A program made the translations under genes and the position numbers. DNA of 64,000 bases from Isoperla grammatica (taxonomy: Eukaryota; Arthropoda; Insecta; Plecoptera; Perlodidae). Positions within the stretch are counted from its first letter, which is position 1, and every line of letters starts with the position of its first letter. The DNA lies in the NCBI GenBank assembly GCA_945910005.1, contig OX246740.1, positions 55,855,221 to 55,919,220 of the forward strand, in the 5' to 3' direction. This document shows, piece by piece, positions 13,401 through 24,092 of this stretch. The notes beneath the pieces are model-generated. The model was given only the letters and a program-made list of their open reading frames with translations, did not search any database and was not told the DNA's origin.

Positions 13401-14886
13401 GCCGCATCGCAAACGCCGCCGGCCTCCCCGAAAGCGTGCGAATCGATCCCGCTCTCGGCCACGCCCAGGAAGTCGTGCGCCGTACTCCTCTCCAGTATAG
13501 ACCGACTGAAACGGTTGGCCTTGCCGACGCGAACGATCGACTTCCCCTCGTGCCGTGCCGCCTCCACTCTGAGTGCGCGGCCCGTATCCGTCACGGATAA
13601 CGACGTCGGGGACTGTATCGCGATGCCGTCAGACTCTGGGCCGAACACTCCCTCGCGTACACCCGCCAAGGGGAGCCAGTCGGCCAAGGAGCGTGACCGG
13701 GTGTTGACCGTGGAACTGAAGCGTCTGCCGGCGACCTCGAAGAGCGCCGAGCCACTGCGTAACCCTCCGCCTAAGAGACGCAAGTCGGAGGCGGGCGGCA
13801 GACCGACAGTTAGTGTCGTCGACGGCATCGAGAACGCCACTGAGAACGCCACAGAGAACGCCACAGAAAACGCCACAGAGAACGCCACTAAACCGAGTGC
13901 TACGCCGAAACGAAGGGCGAAGCGTGACGCCCCACGCCCGAGCGAGTCGCCATTGCGGGACAGCATCGAGAACGCCACTGAGAACGCCACAGAGAACGCC
14001 ACTAAACCGAGTGCTACGCCTAGACGAAGGGCGAAGCGTGTCGCCCCACGCCCGAGCGAGACACCATCGCGGGACGGCATCGAGAACGCCACTAAACCGA
14101 GTGCTACGCCTAGACGAAGGGCGAAGCGTGACGCCCCACGTCCGAGCGAGACGCCATCGCGTTCATCGAAGAAGATTCCCTACCTGAGCGCGCTGGTCAA
14201 GAAGATAGACGAGTCCTGCAAGTTCAACGACTCGAGGTGAGAAGTAATTTAATATTTTTTACTTTAAATTTGATATATTGTACTTGTTGGATTTCATATG
14301 ACTACGAGCGAGTATATTTTCGACTAGGAGAACATGATGCATGCTTGTGTAGGCAGAATCCAGTCTACCTACAGGCCAATCATTAATTTTGTAACCATCT
14401 GGGCTTGGGGTAGAAAGGATAATAGGGTTAGCTGTATAATAATAGCAACGTTTGTCATACTAGGTAATAGAAAAATGGCACCATGTTATGGGTGTCTTGC
14501 TGTAGAGTGGATTATTGAACAAGAAATAAAATACAGGTAGTGTAAGCATTATTTTCAATTGCAGTGCAGTGTTCCATTAAAATTGTCAAGAGACACCAGG
14601 TGCTCCTTTAAGGTGCATCATTCTATGCACCATTATAGTCTTAACAATTCAAATATTCTCCTTCTGCTTTCTTTCTCTAGCCTACATTTTCTTTTCTACA
14701 TGAAATAAAAATGTGTAAAACTATGTGATGCTGCTGCTGTGTTCGATTGTGCATAATTTATTGTAGAGTGAAAATTTTTACAGGGTAAACGAAGATGATG
14801 GTGCTAGACGAGTCCTTAGAAAAATCGCCCCTACAAACTACAAGGAGCCAGCATTGAATGTCAAGAGACTGAGGTCACGGCGCTAA
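10418..14886 (+). CDS. SGO1: Shugoshin (centromeric cohesin protector)
   Basis: Shugoshins recruit PP2A to centromeres and protect cohesin from removal in mitosis/meiosis. Exons 10418-10558, 11078-11246, 11303-11692, 12274-14236 and 14784-14886; phases 0, 1, 1, 2 fit and the total is 922 codons (921 aa). The N-terminal part is a coiled coil (KKNYESLAISLAKEKSRND, then a second helical segment in exon 2), matching the shugoshin homodimer/PP2A-binding coil. The last exon encodes the C-terminal SGO box, APTNYKEPALNVKRLRSRR, close to the vertebrate VNYKEPTLASKLRRG. Exon 4 is one 1963-bp, GC-rich, disordered block with two kinds of internal repeat (see separate entries). I use the symbol SGO1 loosely: I cannot tell an SGO1 from an SGO2 orthologue. 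The start ATG sits directly before the coil; a further upstream coding exon is possible. The minus-strand 584-codon frame over exon 4 is a composition shadow. Confidence 0.9.
13099..13540 (+). repeat. Four tandem ~40-aa repeats inside shugoshin exon 4
   Basis: Four successive units share TPTKSCAVLLSNIDPLK followed by a variable linker and SPKACESIALSA; the fourth is truncated after the first half (TPRKSCAVLLSSIDRLKRL). Unit length is about 117-126 bp. The S/T-P and K-S-C-x-V-L-L-S core is much better kept than the linkers. These lie at about residues 509-655 of the predicted protein. Confidence 0.85.
13831..14165 (+). repeat. Nested ENAT and ~30-aa basic repeats inside shugoshin exon 4
   Basis: A 12-bp unit encoding E-N-A-T occurs five times, then three times, then once. 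Each run is followed by a copy of KPSATPKRRAKRDAPRPSE with small changes. The result is three higher-order units with shrinking ENAT runs, consistent with unequal exchange. The basic part could contact DNA or carry phosphosites (inference). Confidence 0.85.
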
Positions 14887-17800
14887 CCCGCTCCTGAAAA
14901 CGGAGCTACAAACAGTCGTGCTGAATGACAGACCTTCCAAACTCTTTCATTCTATTTGTTGTAGTAACTTGCAAGAGTTCGTGTGTACGCCTCATCGACA
15001 GAGTAATTTGTCTGCATAAACCAATAGGCTTATGAATTTGAGAAACAGGTAAAAGGTATAGCCAGAGCTCTGCATGGTGGTGATAAAAAAGAGCATTTTT
15101 TTTTTTTTATCTTACAAGTACAAAATCCAAAACTTTTTTTGGGTTAGTTTATTTTGGGTGCCGTGAAAAATCCAGTTGTTGAAGACTGTAGAGTAGGCCT
15201 AGGCATCACAGAACTGGGCCTGCTAGCCTTAGCTTTCTGTGAAATATGTGTCTTTGACAAAAGGTGATGCTAGCATGAATCATGCCTTGATCACTCAACT
15301 TGTGAGTTACAAAATTGACAAAGAATGACATCGAGGTCACGTACACATAAAACCTTTCGCTTTTATATGATACTCGAACACCCGTGACTGCATTCACTTC
15401 TTTTTCTCCTCTTCCTCCCATTTTGAAATACTTTGAATTCAATTACGGTACTACGAATTCTAGATTCAGCAAGTTGTAATGTCATACAGATACTATAGAA
15501 CACAAACAAGCAAGAGTCTTTTTATCTGACACTACTGAATTGAAGGTTCGGTCTGCGCGTAGACGGGTGTGCATTGTGGTGAACTCTTTCCCATACAAAG
15601 CTCAAATGTTCAATGTGGTGATTAGTGTTGCTAAATGCAAGCCCCTTACAAGTGGGAGGCATGGGGTTGAGGTCCATTTTTTTTTTTTTTTTGACTTGGC
15701 TTTCACTGTTTAGTATTAAAATATGTAGTGTTGTTACCTATTTTTTCTCAATGTGTAACCCTTTCTAATCAACAATTAATGATAATTGATTTAGTGTGAT
15801 CCGGGGCTAAAACGGGACAATTTTAAACACTTTGCCTGTAAAAAGTTGGTTTTAACATATCACACGTTTTTTCCAATTTATTTTGTTTTGTTTTACAATT
15901 TGATATTCTGAGATACACATTTTAACAGGGACATATGTAGTTATAAGCCTACATTTTTTTTAATTTAAAAAAATGTGTATTCATTCCAGTAAATATCAAC
16001 TGTCCTGTCTTAGCCCTGAGTGTTCAGTGTCTTATAACTAGAGGTGTTTGAAAATGGTTTTATTTTTCAAAAAAAATCGTTTTATTCTAAACCAAAATGT
16101 GGTGTTATTTCGGTGTTATTTTTATAATGGAAATGGAGAAATCAGGAAGTTTCAAAGCAACGGAAAATTTCACTCGCTTCACACCGCTTTATTTTGAGCA
16201 ACGCTATCTACCAGCAAGGCTGCAAACCACTTTTCCATCGGCCAAAATGTGGTTGGTAAACAGTTTGAGACTAAACTGTTTAACCGACTTAGGGTCAATA
16301 GTAGTAATTATTACGTAAAATATGCAATTTTTACTGTAAATAGTTAAAAATTCTGAAAATGGTGTTATTTCGCTATTTCAACACTCAATTCGCGCTATTA
16401 AAATAATATGGTGTTATTTCGCGATTTGATTCCTTATCCTTCATGGCCAACATGCCGACATCTGTCAAAAAAAAAGGTCTTACATCACAAATAATGAATT
16501 TCGTTTTATCGCGGATTCCGAAAAACAAACGTCTCTACTTATAACTATCTAGGAGCACCCTACCTAGCTTGAAGAATGACAGTTGCCAGGTTGTCTACAG
16601 CGGGCTAGTGTAGGAAGTAATGTACCTTGTGTTGCACTGATTGTTTGTTGTATATACATAAACTATTATGTCATGTTAATCCTATTTTGAGTGTTGGGAA
16701 AACGTATATTATTAAATGTTATCTTATTAGTTATTATTGTCGATAGCGAGATTTGCAGAGGAAAACATAGCACAGTCTTGTTGATTGAATTTTTCACTTA
16801 ATTTTAGGAAATTTATTAATGGCTTATTTTAGTTTTTGATAACACAATTGAATACTGTGTAATTACAGTAATGGGTTTACTTCTCGAGGTCTTGAGGATT
16901 GGTCCCGTTGGATTACTTAGGCAGTCCTAAATCCCTAGTTATTTGCCTTGTTTGGTAGAAAGTTTTGTTTTTGTATCAGTTAAAATGTAACCAAGAGAGA
17001 ATGGTCAGTTAAATTTCTTTAGTGGACAAGAGTTCAGCCTTGTGCTTGTTGCCGCTTTCTCTTATATAAAAACAATATTGTACAAATTATTTAAAGTAAG
17101 TTTAGATGGTTGTTTTGTTTGTAACTATGGTGTTACAGCTATATGCTGTAGTGTAACTTCAAACAGAACATACTTAACATACATACGTATATGTTAATTC
17201 ATAATGAGTCTACATAATTTAATAAATAATGAAAAACCAGAATTAATTATCTACCCACATTATATTATTATTATTATTAACATTGTAGCACATAAGTTTT
17301 GTTTGTGATAAAAGTGTATTTTGTTCCAAAGTTTATACACGTATTTTATTATTAATGCGGCATGTATATTTTATACTTCTAGTATGTATGGTAATAGTTT
17401 TTAGTTATCTATATTGAACATGATTGATCTGTTGTTTTCAAGAATTCTTGAGTTGTTTGTTAACTGTTACCTGCTATAGAGAGCATTATGTGACATCACA
17501 ATGGTGATATTAGAGGACAAAATGAAAGCTTACATTTGAGCTGTCAATACAAGACAAATATTTTGCATACCACGAAATATGATAGCTTAAGAAAATGGTT
17601 ACGTTTGCTATTGTTAACACAAAAAGAATGGATGAGGTGACAGGCTTTCTTATGCTGCTTTTCAGTTGTAATAGCAAAGTAATGAATGGAGAACCGTTGA
17701 ACTGAAACCAAATAAACTACCCACCGAAAGTAAACTGAATATGCCGTGGGGCAACCATTGTGCACCTTATAAGAGTACACCCTATAGGAATTGTTCCAAG

Positions 17801-19850
17801 GGAGGTTTTGTACAAACAATGTATTTGCCTAGAGAAAGAGAGGAAGGCTGGTTAGAGTAAACATTTTGAACACTGCCTTTTTAAATAGACTCACAGGAAT
17901 TGCTGATTTTCCATGAGTTTGAGAAGTCTTGAAGGGTACTTGATCTCCGCCTGGCAGAGGCTCATCAATTCAATTAAATTTTCAGATAATTTTATTAACA
18001 TAAATAAATCATAAACATACTTCCACCATAGTATATACAAACATCGAACTCCAAAGCTAGATCGTGTCATAGAATCCTAAATCACAATTTTGTATCCGAC
18101 TACAAAAACACCTTTCGTATTTAAATGTGCATTATAAATCATGTTAAATAATTGGGTTCCATACGAAAAACACGTAAATGAAACGTTTTGATAGCATTTA
18201 TAAAGATTGAAAGTTTTCAAATGTGGTAATTTTGCCGTTTTTTTGCTGTACCGCAGGTCATTTTGACAGATCACTTCATTTGTTTTCCTTACTGTTTCTC
18301 CAATTTGAATAACATGTAGCCTAATTTCTAACAACGTGGAACACGGACTGCGACGATTTGACTTGGCAGTTCGTTGATCCTTTGCTAGTCGGATATAAAG
18401 TATACCTCGGTGAAGAGTGAAGACCACTGCCATTTGAAGAGCATTGGTTGGTATTTACTATTTGCCATTTGGTAAACATTTATGTATATGATCCTATTGT
18501 AACTTATTCTAACTAAACTCTGCTGGCAATATTTGAAACTAGCACATACAATGCAGGTTTGTTACGCCTCAAATATGCAGTCATAGTGCTGATGTGCTTG
18601 TTTTAATTTATGTATTGTGTGGATGTTTATAGTAAAATTTTTGATTATTGGTTTTTGTATTACTCATGTAAAATTTTTAGTTGAGAAGAAAAAGGAAAGC
18701 AACTTCTTGAATTGTATTTAAAGTTACCAACACTTGTGACTGGCTTATGGTCAGTGTCCAAACAACAACAAACAGTTTTGCAAGTAATTGACGTTTTGAT
18801 TTTAGTGGAACACAATTTAATATTTCTTTGTTGAGTCTGCAACTGAGCAAAATCATAACTTATGCTTCAATGAGCTACTTATTGAATTAAAGAAATATAT
18901 TTTATTTTGTTATAAATGAGAAATAGTTAAGTCAAAATAACTGAAGTTACACAGTTGCCTTGGTAACATTTTAAATGTGTAGTACTATCCAAGTTAAATG
19001 GGACCAACTGCACCTTGAAAAATAAAATCTGTAGCATTTAAATGTTTGGCACTTGAGCATGATGTGATGCCCAATTGATTGTACCACAGATAACTAATTA
19101 ACTTCGCATTGTACTATAATACACTGTGGCATAGGTCAGTATTAATACTAACAGAACATTAAAATGCATATAAAACATTGAAGACAGTATATTTATAGAT
19201 AGTTTAATGTTCACTCGCCGGCATTATACTAATCAAGGATAGTTAAGATATCTCCTTTATCAACACGTTAGCTCGTGAGTTCCTCATTGCAGCATTTTGT
19301 CCCGTTCATCCATGTTGATTGAAGATATTATTAGTTACCCTTGATTATGTGATGGTGAGTGTACTACAGAATTAAGTTTTCTATACTTTATCTTATACTT
19401 TCATTTGGTATGAATGGCTGTAAAATTGAATGATTTTATCGATGGCCATTTTAACCCACACTTAATTTTAAATGTATACTATACATTAAAAAAAATTAAA
19501 GTGGTTTAAAAGTGTTATTAATTTGATGTTACAAAACACAGAAGAACATGACAGAGGCATTTGAGATGTGTTATTACCAGAGGAGAATGCTGAAGATCCT
19601 TTGGATGAGAAAGTACTTCAAAAAGCAAATGAAACAATTATTTTATGAACAAGTTCAAGAAAACTTCTGGCACAAAGGATTAAGGAATATCTACTAAAAA
19701 ATACTGTTTTTTTCCCACATCAGTAAAAATGACATGAAACATCAAACATGTTGTAGTTTATTTTGAAGGGCAAGTGCAAGACACCTTAGAGGCATTCCAA
19801 CTTCCAAGATTGGAATATGTGCAACAGGAAGTCAGGGATATGCGTTGTAA

Positions 19851-19994
19851 TGCCCGGTTCCCATGCTTGCTTACGTCGGACGTTGGCCAATCATAGTCCG
19901 TAGTATTCTTGGCAAACGTCGAGGAGGCGGTGTCAGCGTTGGCGGAAATGGCTACGATTGGCCAACGTCGAGGTAAAAGCATGGGAACCGGGCA
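19851..19994. mobile_element. PIF/Harbinger-type MITE
   Basis: A 144-bp foldback element. The ends TGCCCGGTTCCCATGCTT and AAGCATGGGAACCGGGCA are exact inverted repeats, with further inner pairing (GTTGGCCAATC/GATTGGCCAAC). It is flanked by TAA on both sides (19848-19850, 19995-19997), the 3-bp TWA duplication typical of PIF/Harbinger. Confidence 0.75.
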
Positions 19995-20292
19995 TAATAG
20001 ATGTACAAATGAAATGAGGCAAGATTAAATTTAATACTGCTAAAATTATAATATGGCAGATTCATAAAGTAAAGCATGAAATTTGGTTTTATAGGTGGAA
20101 AGTTAAACTTAAGACTAAGTAATAGAGTAAACTCCTCACATGCGTTGCAATTTATAGTTGTATAGGGGAAGATTTTTATTTTGGCACATTTAACCTTCAA
20201 ACAGAGGCTATGTTCACCCATGGAAACATTAAAGCAGGGTTATGGAACTTTCTTTAAGGTAGGCTAAGCAAAATTTTTTTTGTTAAAATAAT

Positions 20293-20298
20293 TTTATT
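20293..20298 (-). terminator. Candidate polyadenylation signal of DIABLO homologue
   Basis: AATAAA on the minus strand 61 nt downstream of the stop codon of the DIABLO gene. Confidence 0.5.
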
Positions 20299-20358
20299 TT
20301 TTACACAATGGTTTACTCATACAATTTATTAAGTTACCTAATTAATTAAAGCGGTTAT

Positions 20359-22519
20359 TTATGGATCTGACCCCTTGTCACTTGATGTGCCTGTTATCTG
20401 CGAAAATATAGGGCTTTTCATTTTCCCACCTTCATCTTTCCTTGCAAAGTTTGTTGCCTTTTTAACATAAGATTCTTGAGTTATCAGTAGTGCTTCCTCC
20501 AGTGATTTGGTTTTCTGCTCTTCGGATTGCAACTGTAACAGAAATACAAGCAGGGTGGGCCATCAGGTGTGTTGTCACAAACATGAGAAAGCCCGAGGCA
20601 ATTTCAACCCCTGTATACAAGGGGTTGAAATTGACGCTTCCCTCGGGCTATCTTATTTCACTAGTTTGATGGACAAGTATATGATGATATGATATATGTA
20701 AACGTCTTTCAATTAATATGGGATTCCATTATATTTTCATGCAACGGTTGTTGTGTATTCTTGTTTTTAACCGTTCATTAATTAGTTTAAAAAATATTAA
20801 TCAGTACCTTCTCCCCCCAGTAGACCCATACCAATGAATGTAGTGTATAAAGATTCAATACATTTAAAAATATCAAACTCAATATCAAACAGTTACGCTA
20901 TTCTCAATCGTACAATAATTTGCAAGTTTGATTTTTTTTTTTAGTTTTTTGTGTATACCTCTAACACATTGATACTATGGGTTTATTAGACTACTACGGT
21001 ATGTACTTACAAGGCAAAATGTGCCACGTCCAATTCTGATAGGGGCATGATTTTATTTCAATTCTAGAAACGACTTGAATCTGTCAGTTAAGTTATATAG
21101 CCTACTAATTTTGTGCTAAAGGACGTGCTAATCCTTGGGTCATATGAAGTTCGGTCCTGAGAAGATTCTAACAAAAACATTTTTTTTGAACAGTGACTGG
21201 AGGTAATAAAGTGTGATGCTCTCCGCAGCAAACAGTTTGGTTAGTGGAAGAAAATATTTTCTCATGTGGGTCTCATGAATTGATGTGATAGATCTAAATC
21301 TTTGTGTGATTTACTTGTTGGTGAGCCGAATTGATTCTCTCGCACATGGCAGTACTGGCGTAGTCGGCACCACCCAGGTAAGAGGCCTCGGCTGCAGCTG
21401 TTGCAACTTTTTCCACGTATTCCATGAAACTTGTTAGTTCCTAGAGCACAAGTCCAATCAATTAAGTAGACTGACATGTACTTCATAATAACAAACGTTC
21501 AGATCGAAAAGCATACCAGTAACGACTTCTTGAGATCTTCCATCCGAGAGCGAGTCTCTATAATTTGATCCCAGAGCTCTTCCTGGTAAGCAGACATGCT
21601 AATAGTTTGCAAACTTTCTTCTGTGAAGGAAATGAGCTCTTGTACTGTTTCTCTGGAAAGAATAAATAAACAAATAGATAATTGTCACTTACAGAAAGGC
21701 TTAATTATGCTAACAGTTGTCATCTAGTATAGGTAAAGTATAAAACATAATGGATGTATGTATACCTGTAATCCTTGTTGATATCCAAAAGAGCAGCGAC
21801 CGTCAGTGTGAGCAATTGTGTAGCAGAATCTACATTGATAGTGCATGCTTGCTTGATCAGGTATTCATGAGTCAATGCATTGGGTTCCAATATCTAAATG
21901 GGAACATTCATGAGTGTATAGGTAATATTGGAAATGTAATAATTGTACACCATTTGGATGTATTAATGAAAGGAAAAGTATACGACAGTGTGTCGTTAGA
22001 AAATACCCATTACCCCAATGACTATTCAAGTCAAGACATAATTTTAGTCTAGTGGTTCTGACTACTTGTAGAACTGCAGCTTAGTGGCCCGGTTAACTTA
22101 CAGAGTGCAAACCTAGAAGCGACTTCAGTGCTTATCAAGTGTCAAATTGGACTAATGAGCAAGACATTGTTTTACCTGTGAAATAGCTTACACAGTTAAG
22201 GTTACAAAAATACAATAAATGATATTATTATTACTCATAGTTTGTATTTAATCAAGCGAAGCATCCTTACTTCCATACGTTTCTTGTCTTCATGCCTGTT
22301 GGGTACACAGTGAGCAATTGTTGAGAAAATAAGAGAAACACATGGAACGACAGCGATCTTGTTTCTCCCGAAACACTGGTAGTGCTAACAAAATAAAAGT
22401 GAGGTTAAGATTAGATTCATTTAACTGATTTCACCAAGTAACCATTCTCTGCCATTACATTTATTATTGATTACCTTTATATTTTGTTTGTACTTGGCAA
22501 ACAACAAGTTTACGAACAT
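20359..22519 (-). CDS. DIABLO: DIABLO/SMAC homologue (mitochondrial IAP-binding protein)
   Basis: In vertebrates DIABLO is imported into mitochondria, trimmed to expose an N-terminal AVPI motif, and after release binds and neutralises IAP proteins. Exons in transcript order: 22519-22475, 22375-22271, 21893-21766, 21652-21517, 21440-21315, 20532-20359; phases 0, 0, 2, 0, 0 all fit, giving 237 aa (human 239). Similarity runs along the helical bundle: ALTHEYLIKQA, EELWDQIIETRSRM, ELTSFMEYVEKVATAAAEA and YLGGADYAS correspond to human EALMRRA, DEVWQVIIGARAEM, LETTWMTAVGLSEMAAEA and YQTGADQAS. The first 35-40 residues are basic and hydrophobic with no acidic residue, as expected of a mitochondrial presequence. 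The position matching human AVPI reads A36-H-C-V, so the classical tetrapeptide is not evident. Start codon choice rests on the open splice structure and length. Head-to-head with YLPM1. Confidence 0.92.
20588..20649. repeat. Short perfect hairpin in DIABLO intron
   Basis: CAATTTCAACCCCT is followed after a few bases by AGGGGTTGAAATTG, and the outer flanks AGCCCGAGG / CCTCGGGCT also pair. It would make a very stable stem in the DIABLO pre-mRNA, within the last intron. Probably a tiny foldback element. Confidence 0.6.
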
Positions 22520-24092
22520 TTTGTTCAAATAAATGAAGTTCCTTTGAGCATAGCGTACATACTGGAAAGTCATTTTTAAAATAGTTTAGACACCGACAAT
22601 TTTTAAGTAGTTTTACGAAAGGGCTAGGTATAGTTCTTTGGGTTCATGTTTTAAAGTGCTTTAAATAAGAAACATAACCTTTGATGGAACGAATGTACCT
22701 ATATTCCTCATTGTTGAAATTTAAAAATAATAAGACTAGCTGTCAAAATATTTCACTGATATGCCTAGCACGTGTTTGAATGACGAAAGCAAACAAACAA
22801 CAACAACTTACAAGCCGCCAACCTTCTCACACCAAAATTTGCACGTTCAACCATGTTTTTAAGGCGGTGTGTTGAATTTAGAGAAATGGTTGTGTTGTAT
22901 GCAAAGTTAGGTAGAAAAGTACCTGTAAAATAGCTCTCTTTGTGTGTACTTATTTGTTCAAATACGTTTTAATACATCTGACAAAGTAAGTATATATCTG
23001 GGGTGACCACTGCTTACTGTTGCTTTCCTGAAAATCGTGCATTATCGAGTACGCACAAGTTTAATTTATCCGGCCTTCAACCTGCCATTTTAGATAGGCC
23101 TAGGCCTAATATTGTTGTTGTTGTAGCTGCTTTCCCCATGCATTCGAGTATTTTTAGAAGCAATATTTAGTTTACATTACACGTCTCCCTAATTCATGTG
23201 AAATATTTGCAGATCAACGATTTAGAACTGTTGTAGATTCTTCAATTTCCTCTTATAAATGTCTGCTCCTAAGTCCTAGCTAGGCCTATGTCAATGCAGG
23301 CCTAGGCCTAGCCTAAACCTAGGCCTTGCAATTAAGATAAGCTGCTTCTGTAGACATATATTTCTTTCCTTTGCAACATGTTTACGTTCTTAGTCCTAAT
23401 AATACTATAAATGATGGTTTTCTGAGAAACGAGCGAACCTGGCTAGGAACGATGTTTCTAGTGACCAGGGTGCAAGAGGGTTGGGGGGGGGGGGGTTGAG
23501 TGAGGCCTAGGCTTACTTCGAAACTCAAAAGCTAGACCCTAGACTTCTAGGCTATGGAAGCTTGGAGGACGGACGTGGGTAAGACCTTGTTCCTGCACAG
23601 GGCAGTGGTCAAGTGAAATGACTGCCGAGGACGTAGGTTAATAGGGCAAAGCCCTGCTGATCGGGAAGGCAGGGGAGAGTAAAGGTGCACAAAGAGGATG
23701 AGCATTCCAAAAGACTAGCCTGCAAGGGTCACTAGCAGAAAAGATCAACAACCCAAGACCCAAAAGCTAGTGCACCCAGAAAGGTCCGTGATTGCATAGT
23801 TGGGTATAAATTGTCAATTATCTGCCAATCGTAAGAGGCGACAAAATAACGTCCCTCCCTTACCCATCCCTTGAAACCCCTTTTGATATGTCCTAATTGT
23901 CCCTGCCCTCCAATCTTTCCCCAATGTCATGACCAACTTGAATTAATGTAGGCCTATTGCATTATCTCTTAGCTAATTCTGGTACTCTTACCCCATTTCA
24001 GAATGCAACACTTCTACACTTGTTGATAGACAGAACTTTTCGTTCGTAGACTGAGAAATCATATTCGGCAACGCATTGGGCGATAACCTACA
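22520..24092. other. Divergent DIABLO/YLPM1 spacer with AGGCCT-rich clusters
   Basis: Spacer between two start codons on opposite strands. TAGGCCTAGGCCTA-type palindromes cluster at about 23092-23335 and 23505-23560. A G-run is at 23483-23493. The block at 23560-23890, including TGCCAATCGTAAGAGGCGAC, looks like a dispersed repeat, class unknown. No coding exon recognised. Confidence 0.55.

Larger units (their letters stand above)
14887..20358. other. Intergenic, convergent shugoshin/DIABLO flanks
   Basis: About 5.4 kb of AT-rich DNA without a supported exon. Contents: poly-T/A tracts; a block at 16077-16420 where GGTGTTATTTCG recurs several times; a possible decayed inverted-repeat element at about 15798-16022 (GGGGCTAAAACGGGACA against an imperfect inverted copy); a weak LINE-like coding remnant near 19552-19640; and a Harbinger-type MITE at 19851. 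The 118-codon minus frame at 18077-18433 has no recognisable content. Confidence 0.55.

Noticed and set aside
12338..14092. 584-codon minus-strand open frame opposite shugoshin exon 4
   Set aside because: It is a shadow of a GC-rich, repeat-containing exon; the plus-strand frame has matching splice phases at both ends and the shugoshin domains on flanking exons.
18077..18433. 118-codon minus frame in the shugoshin-DIABLO interval
   Set aside because: No recognisable motif, AT-rich codon composition like surrounding non-coding DNA, no splice partners.
19552..19640. LINE-like coding remnant (TEAFEMCYYQRRMLKILWM)
   Set aside because: Resembles the A-F-E-M-W-x-x-R-R-M-L-x-I-x-W signature near RT C-termini, but is too short and altered to list as a firm element.
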